NCBI GenBank assembly: GCA_964423785.1
Contig: CAYRGZ010000119.1
Span: 1-8,864 of the forward strand
DNA from: S012-135 sp964423785
GTDB taxonomy: Bacteria; Desulfobacterota; Desulfobulbia; Desulfobulbales; S012-135
DNA length: 8,864 bases
Direction: 5' to 3'
The notes beneath the pieces are model-generated. The model made no database searches. It saw only the letters and a list, made by a program, of their open reading frames with translations, and had not been told where the DNA came from. Positions within the stretch are counted from its first letter, which is position 1. Each line of letters begins with the position of its first letter. The translations under genes and the position numbers were made by a program. This document shows positions 6,701 through 8,864 of the stretch, one piece after another.

Positions 6701-6970
6701 CACGTCTTTCACTTCGACCGCTGGTGGAACCCGGCGGTGGAAGATCAGGCCACGGACCGCGCCTTTCGAATCGGCCAGCGCCGCACGGTCCAGGTGCACA
6801 AGTTCGTCTGCCAGGGGACGGTCGAGGAACGTATCGCCCACCTGCTGACCGAGAAGCGCGATCTGGCGCAACGGATCGTCGGCACCGGCGAAGGATGGAT
6901 CACCGAACTGTCCACCGAGGAGTTGCGGCGGCTCTTCCGCCTGGAGCCAGGCGCAGTCGAGGAGGACTGA
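3719..6970 (+). CDS. SNF2-family DNA-dependent ATPase/helicase with alpha-CTD-like HhH module
   Basis: This is a 1083-residue member of the bacterial HepA/SNF2 group, ATP-driven DNA translocases that remodel or strip protein-DNA complexes. The N-terminal part contains a helix-hairpin-helix segment at 262-320 closely resembling the RNA polymerase alpha C-terminal domain (LPSRTRRAL...QLPGIGAASL). Next is a region like the SNF2-associated domain DUF3670 (about 490-545: FDWEMALGD...LVQLHGQWVEV). The motor then follows with all superfamily 2 motifs: DDMGLGKT (634-641), DEAH (734-737), MTGTPVENS, KAGGTGLNL and QATDRAFRIGQ (1010-1020). The catalytic residues look intact. The start at 3719 lacks a ribosome site but sits at the expected transcription start of the promoter at 3684-3712, and the local peptide (LHAAWRDDRLLLWGE) matches the usual N-terminus of the group. 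It is followed after one base by the SWIM gene, its usual partner. A defence or repair role is inferred from context. Confidence 0.94.
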   Translation: MSSTNATLHTPAILHAAWRDDRLLLWGETAGGPADDPRATLTPKAVPETLPPPEPVTLVLPGRKGVPAPSSTLLDAPAPTGRVGLVPCTIPAVVLQPGTAAKLLVGIDRHEYVRPNVHLGPDIAYWRLVLQWAAAFLVRQDVVPDLDRIDDDTWRPCWRPWFRAEEYATFADLALAMPPACLAHHDPELFRNRKQLAKAAGSLLLHVTRLLVDALCRDATASLPETQHFDPQESHHDAWLAGLCTGNDPTPAKARPSAIPIDDLDLPSRTRRALQRHGLATASDLAALSEEDLYQLPGIGAASLRAVAAALARLGMKLRPAYQPVPAVAVDLAALALDLPDWHARLQPDDWGGLRLCFRLEEPTGRRKLWRITFLVQALNDPSLLVEARILWQGEGEILGRHLDRPAERLLVALDRAGRLFPPLAAALRGRQPAYCRITTDEAYAFLREGAWLLEEEGFGILLPAWWTGKRQGLTARARVATGSEPGPGGLNDILAFDWEMALGDTVISREELERLAALKTPLVQLHGQWVEVRPDEIEKALAFWRKRETQTMRAGDALALGLGGEQEIDGVRFTGLEAQGWLGEVIAGLEAGETIQPVAPPSRLRGTLRPYQQRGLAWLHFLGRFGLGACLADDMGLGKTIQALALILKHREEGIEGPVLLVCPTSVLGNWQREADRFAPDLTVLLHHGPDRRTGTAFLDAAAGIDMVLTSFALALRDNDTLRQVSWAGIIVDEAHTIKNPETKQSKAIRRLPARYRVAMTGTPVENSVMDLWAIMEFCNPGYLGNQNHFKRRFLTPIQRHGDETAAAHLRRVTGPFILRRLKTDKRIIRDLPEKQEMDVFVPLTKEQASLYQAVVADAERTLAGLAGIQRRGVILATLTRLKQVCNHPAHFLGQRRPLQGRSGKLSRLEEMLAVIRDAGDSALVFTQFREMGELLTDRLRSGLGVPVFFLHGGVSRRKRDRMVEEFQTATQPAIMVLSIKAGGTGLNLTRACHVFHFDRWWNPAVEDQATDRAFRIGQRRTVQVHKFVCQGTVEERIAHLLTEKRDLAQRIVGTGEGWITELSTEELRRLFRLEPGAVEED

Positions 6971-6971
6971 C

Positions 6972-7910
6972 ATGACGCGTCGACACCGAACATCGTGGGG
7001 CGGCTGGTATCCCCCGTCCCAACCGCGGGAAGTAACCGGCGGCATCAAGGTCCAGTCGAAACGCGGCTGGTTTTCCGAGTCGTGGTGGGGGCGCCGCTGG
7101 GAGGAGATCATGGCCTCGTACGGCATTGGCGCCCGCCTTACGCGCGGCAAGCGATACGCCCGCGCCGGCCAGGTGATCGAGGTCGAGAGCTCCACCTCGG
7201 GCATCCGGGCCACGGTCCAGGGCAGCCGGGCCACGCCGTACAGGGTTCGCATCGGATTCACCCCCTGGACCGAAAAGGAATGGCTGACCGTCCTCGACGT
7301 CATCGCCGCCGATCCCCGGATCGTGGCCCGCCTACTCGGCGGCGAACTCCCCGAGGAGCTGGAACCCGCGCTCGCCCAGGCCGGCATCGACCTCTTCCCC
7401 GCCGCCTACCGGGAACTCCAGACCGACTGCTCGTGTCCGGACTGGTCCAATCCATGCAAACATATCGCGGCCGTGGCCTTTGTCATGGCCAGGGAGCTGG
7501 ACTACGACCCCCTCCTGCTCTTTCGCTGGCGCGGCCTGGAACGCGAAGTCTTCTTCGAACTCGTCCGGGCGGTCCAGGGCGAGGAAGCCCCCTCCTCCCC
7601 GGCGGCCGGGGGTGGGAAGCAGCCGTTGATCGCAATCCAGGAAGAGCGCCTGTTCTCCGAACTGGCCCACAAGACGGCCGCCACGCCGGAAACCGCCGTG
7701 GAACCGGACACGTTCTGGAAAGCCGCCACGAGCCCCGACCACATCGCTATCCGCCGGCAGCCGCCCCGCATCCCCGCCATCCTCGCCCGCCGGCTCGGCG
7801 TCCCACCCCTGTGGCGCAGTGACCACGACTACGACACGGTCATGCGCAGACTCTACACAGCGATCGGCAACCACGGCCGCACACTGCTTGGACGGAAGAA
7901 CGACGCCTGA
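6972..7910 (+). CDS. SWIM zinc-finger protein, partner of the SNF2 helicase
   Basis: This is a 312-residue protein with the SWIM zinc-binding pattern CxC-x6-CxH: Cys153, Cys155, Cys162 and His164 (DCSCPDWSNPCKH). SWIM domains bind DNA or protein partners and were named for their presence with SWI2/SNF2 ATPases and MuDR transposases. The Trp-rich N-terminus (WGGWYPPSQP, SESWWGRRWEE) and the strand region GRLTRGKRYARAGQV-like plus VQGSRATPYRVRIGF are typical of the stand-alone bacterial SWIM proteins encoded beside SNF2 helicases. The C-terminal part ends in a short helical domain with FWKAA and RRLGVPPLWR. There is no signal peptide or membrane segment. The ATG follows the helicase stop by one base, and GAGGAGGA just upstream lies inside the end of the helicase gene, so translation is coupled. 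It probably acts as DNA- or partner-binding subunit of the helicase (inference). Confidence 0.92.
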   Translation: MTRRHRTSWGGWYPPSQPREVTGGIKVQSKRGWFSESWWGRRWEEIMASYGIGARLTRGKRYARAGQVIEVESSTSGIRATVQGSRATPYRVRIGFTPWTEKEWLTVLDVIAADPRIVARLLGGELPEELEPALAQAGIDLFPAAYRELQTDCSCPDWSNPCKHIAAVAFVMARELDYDPLLLFRWRGLEREVFFELVRAVQGEEAPSSPAAGGGKQPLIAIQEERLFSELAHKTAATPETAVEPDTFWKAATSPDHIAIRRQPPRIPAILARRLGVPPLWRSDHDYDTVMRRLYTAIGNHGRTLLGRKNDA

Positions 7911-7939
7911 CGGCCTCGTGCAAGCGGGCGCCAAGCCTC

Positions 7940-8864
7940 GTGACGGCGCCGCTGCCGGAACACATACTGTGGACAGGCAGTCAGCGCCCGCGCCTCCGGC
8001 AGGCAGCCGCCACGTTTCCCGTCGTGGTTCTCATCGGGCCACGCCAGGTGGGGAAGACATCCGTCCTGGAACGTACGTTTCCGGACTATTCCTATGTCTC
8101 TCTCGACGTGGCGGCCAACGCCGAAATGGCCGAAACCCGGCCCGATGACTTCCTGCGGCGCTATCCGCCGCCCGTGGTCATCGACGAAGTCCAGTACGCT
8201 CCCGCCTTTTTCCGAACCATCAAAACCCGGGTGGACGCCCAGCGGGGAACGTACGGTCTCTTCATCCTCGCCGGCTCCCAGAACTTCATGCTCATGGAGG
8301 CGGTCGCCGACAGTCTGGCCGGCCGGGCCGCGATCCTGCCTTTCAACAGTCTTTCCTACGATGAATGGCTGCCGTTGTGGGGTGAACGGGCCACCTTTCG
8401 CGACTTCATCTTCCGGGGCGGCTTTCCCCGCCTCTGGGACGATTTCGAACACCCGGTATCGCGGGAGCGGTGGTACCAGGGCTATGTCGCCACCTACCTG
8501 GAACGGGACGTCCGCAACCTGCTCAACATCGGCAGCCTGCGGGATTTCGAACGGTTCCTGCGTGCCTGCGCGGCCCGCTGCGCCCAGACCCTGAACATGA
8601 GCGAAATCGGCCGCGACGTGGGCGTCTCGGCCACCACCGCCCGCCAGTGGACCAGCGTGCTCGCCGCCAGCAACATCATCGTCTTGTTGGAACCGTACTA
8701 CCGGTCGCTGGGCAAGCGACTGGCCAAGTCGCCCAAGCTCTATTTCACCGACACCGGCCTCGCCGCCTGGCTGATGGGATTTCATTCTCCCGAAACCATG
8801 TGGACGAGCCCCTTTGCCGGCGCCCTGTGGGAGAATCACGTCATCGGCCAGTGGCTGCGCTGGC
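7940..8864 (+). CDS. AAA ATPase of the AAA_14/DUF4143 type (partial, runs off right edge)
   Basis: The reading frame is open from here to the window end, giving 308 codons of a protein that is usually about 380-420 residues. Walker A is GPRQVGKT (33-40), Walker B is VVIDEVQ (Asp82-Glu83), and LAGSQNF is the sensor-1 strand. The FRGGFPRLW segment and YLERDV (186-191) mark the linker into the DUF4143 region. A winged-helix-like stretch (NMSEIGRDVGVSATTARQW) and FTDTGLAAWLMG follow. Such ATPases are common in bacteria and archaea, often in variable genome regions, and their substrate is unknown. The start GTG at 7940 is the only plausible one ahead of the ATPase domain: no in-frame ATG occurs before about 8135, which would remove Walker A. 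Its ribosome site is weak. Only 29 bases separate it from the SWIM gene, so one transcript is likely. Confidence 0.88.
   Translation, partial: MTAPLPEHILWTGSQRPRLRQAAATFPVVVLIGPRQVGKTSVLERTFPDYSYVSLDVAANAEMAETRPDDFLRRYPPPVVIDEVQYAPAFFRTIKTRVDAQRGTYGLFILAGSQNFMLMEAVADSLAGRAAILPFNSLSYDEWLPLWGERATFRDFIFRGGFPRLWDDFEHPVSRERWYQGYVATYLERDVRNLLNIGSLRDFERFLRACAARCAQTLNMSEIGRDVGVSATTARQWTSVLAASNIIVLLEPYYRSLGKRLAKSPKLYFTDTGLAAWLMGFHSPETMWTSPFAGALWENHVIGQWLRW

Noticed and set aside
5057..7387. 776-codon open frame on the minus strand opposite the helicase and SWIM genes
   Set aside because: It is the complement of clearly conserved coding sequence with intact motifs on the plus strand. The long open frame is a by-product of high GC at third positions, and its translation shows no domain.
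7853..8839. 328-codon minus-strand frame at the right end
   Set aside because: It lies opposite the AAA ATPase, whose Walker motifs and DUF4143 segments are on the plus strand. It has no recognisable content.

Overview
The window is GC-rich with strongly C/G-ending codons. It comes from a Gram-negative bacterium: one gene encodes a small outer-membrane beta-barrel with a signal peptide and a terminal Phe. A proteobacterium is likely, but nothing here fixes the genus. It reads as an accessory or defence-type region with two opposed blocks of DNA-related genes.

Left block, minus strand, read right to left. A SprT-like zinc metalloprotease gene (1823-2764) is followed by cas1 (552-1712) and cas2 (268-543), the spacer-acquisition pair of a CRISPR-Cas system. 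Next comes a 210-base gap holding two hairpins, and then the first 19 codons of a second, different cas2 gene (1-57) that runs off the left edge. No CRISPR repeats, effector genes or cas4 lie inside the window, so the subtype cannot be read and any array must be outside it.

Middle, minus strand. A 209-residue outer-membrane beta-barrel protein (2926-3555) ends in a strong intrinsic terminator (2879-2913). That separates it from the protease gene, which has its own candidate promoter (2830-2859).

Right block, plus strand. A tight set starts from a promoter placed so close to the start codon that the mRNA is probably leaderless. It comprises a 1083-residue SNF2-family helicase (3719-6970), a SWIM zinc-finger protein one base later (6972-7910), and an AAA ATPase of the DUF4143 type 29 bases further on (7940 to the right edge). 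SNF2 and SWIM proteins are a known pairing; the ATPase looks like a third member here.

The same perfect 14-base palindrome, CGGCAACGTTGCCG, occurs twice: 70 bases before cas1 and between the divergent barrel and helicase genes. It is a candidate shared operator linking the two blocks. Other points of note are an RNA-polymerase-alpha-CTD-like helix-hairpin-helix module inside the helicase N-terminus, an acidic insertion of about 60 residues in Cas1, and the two unlike cas2 genes.
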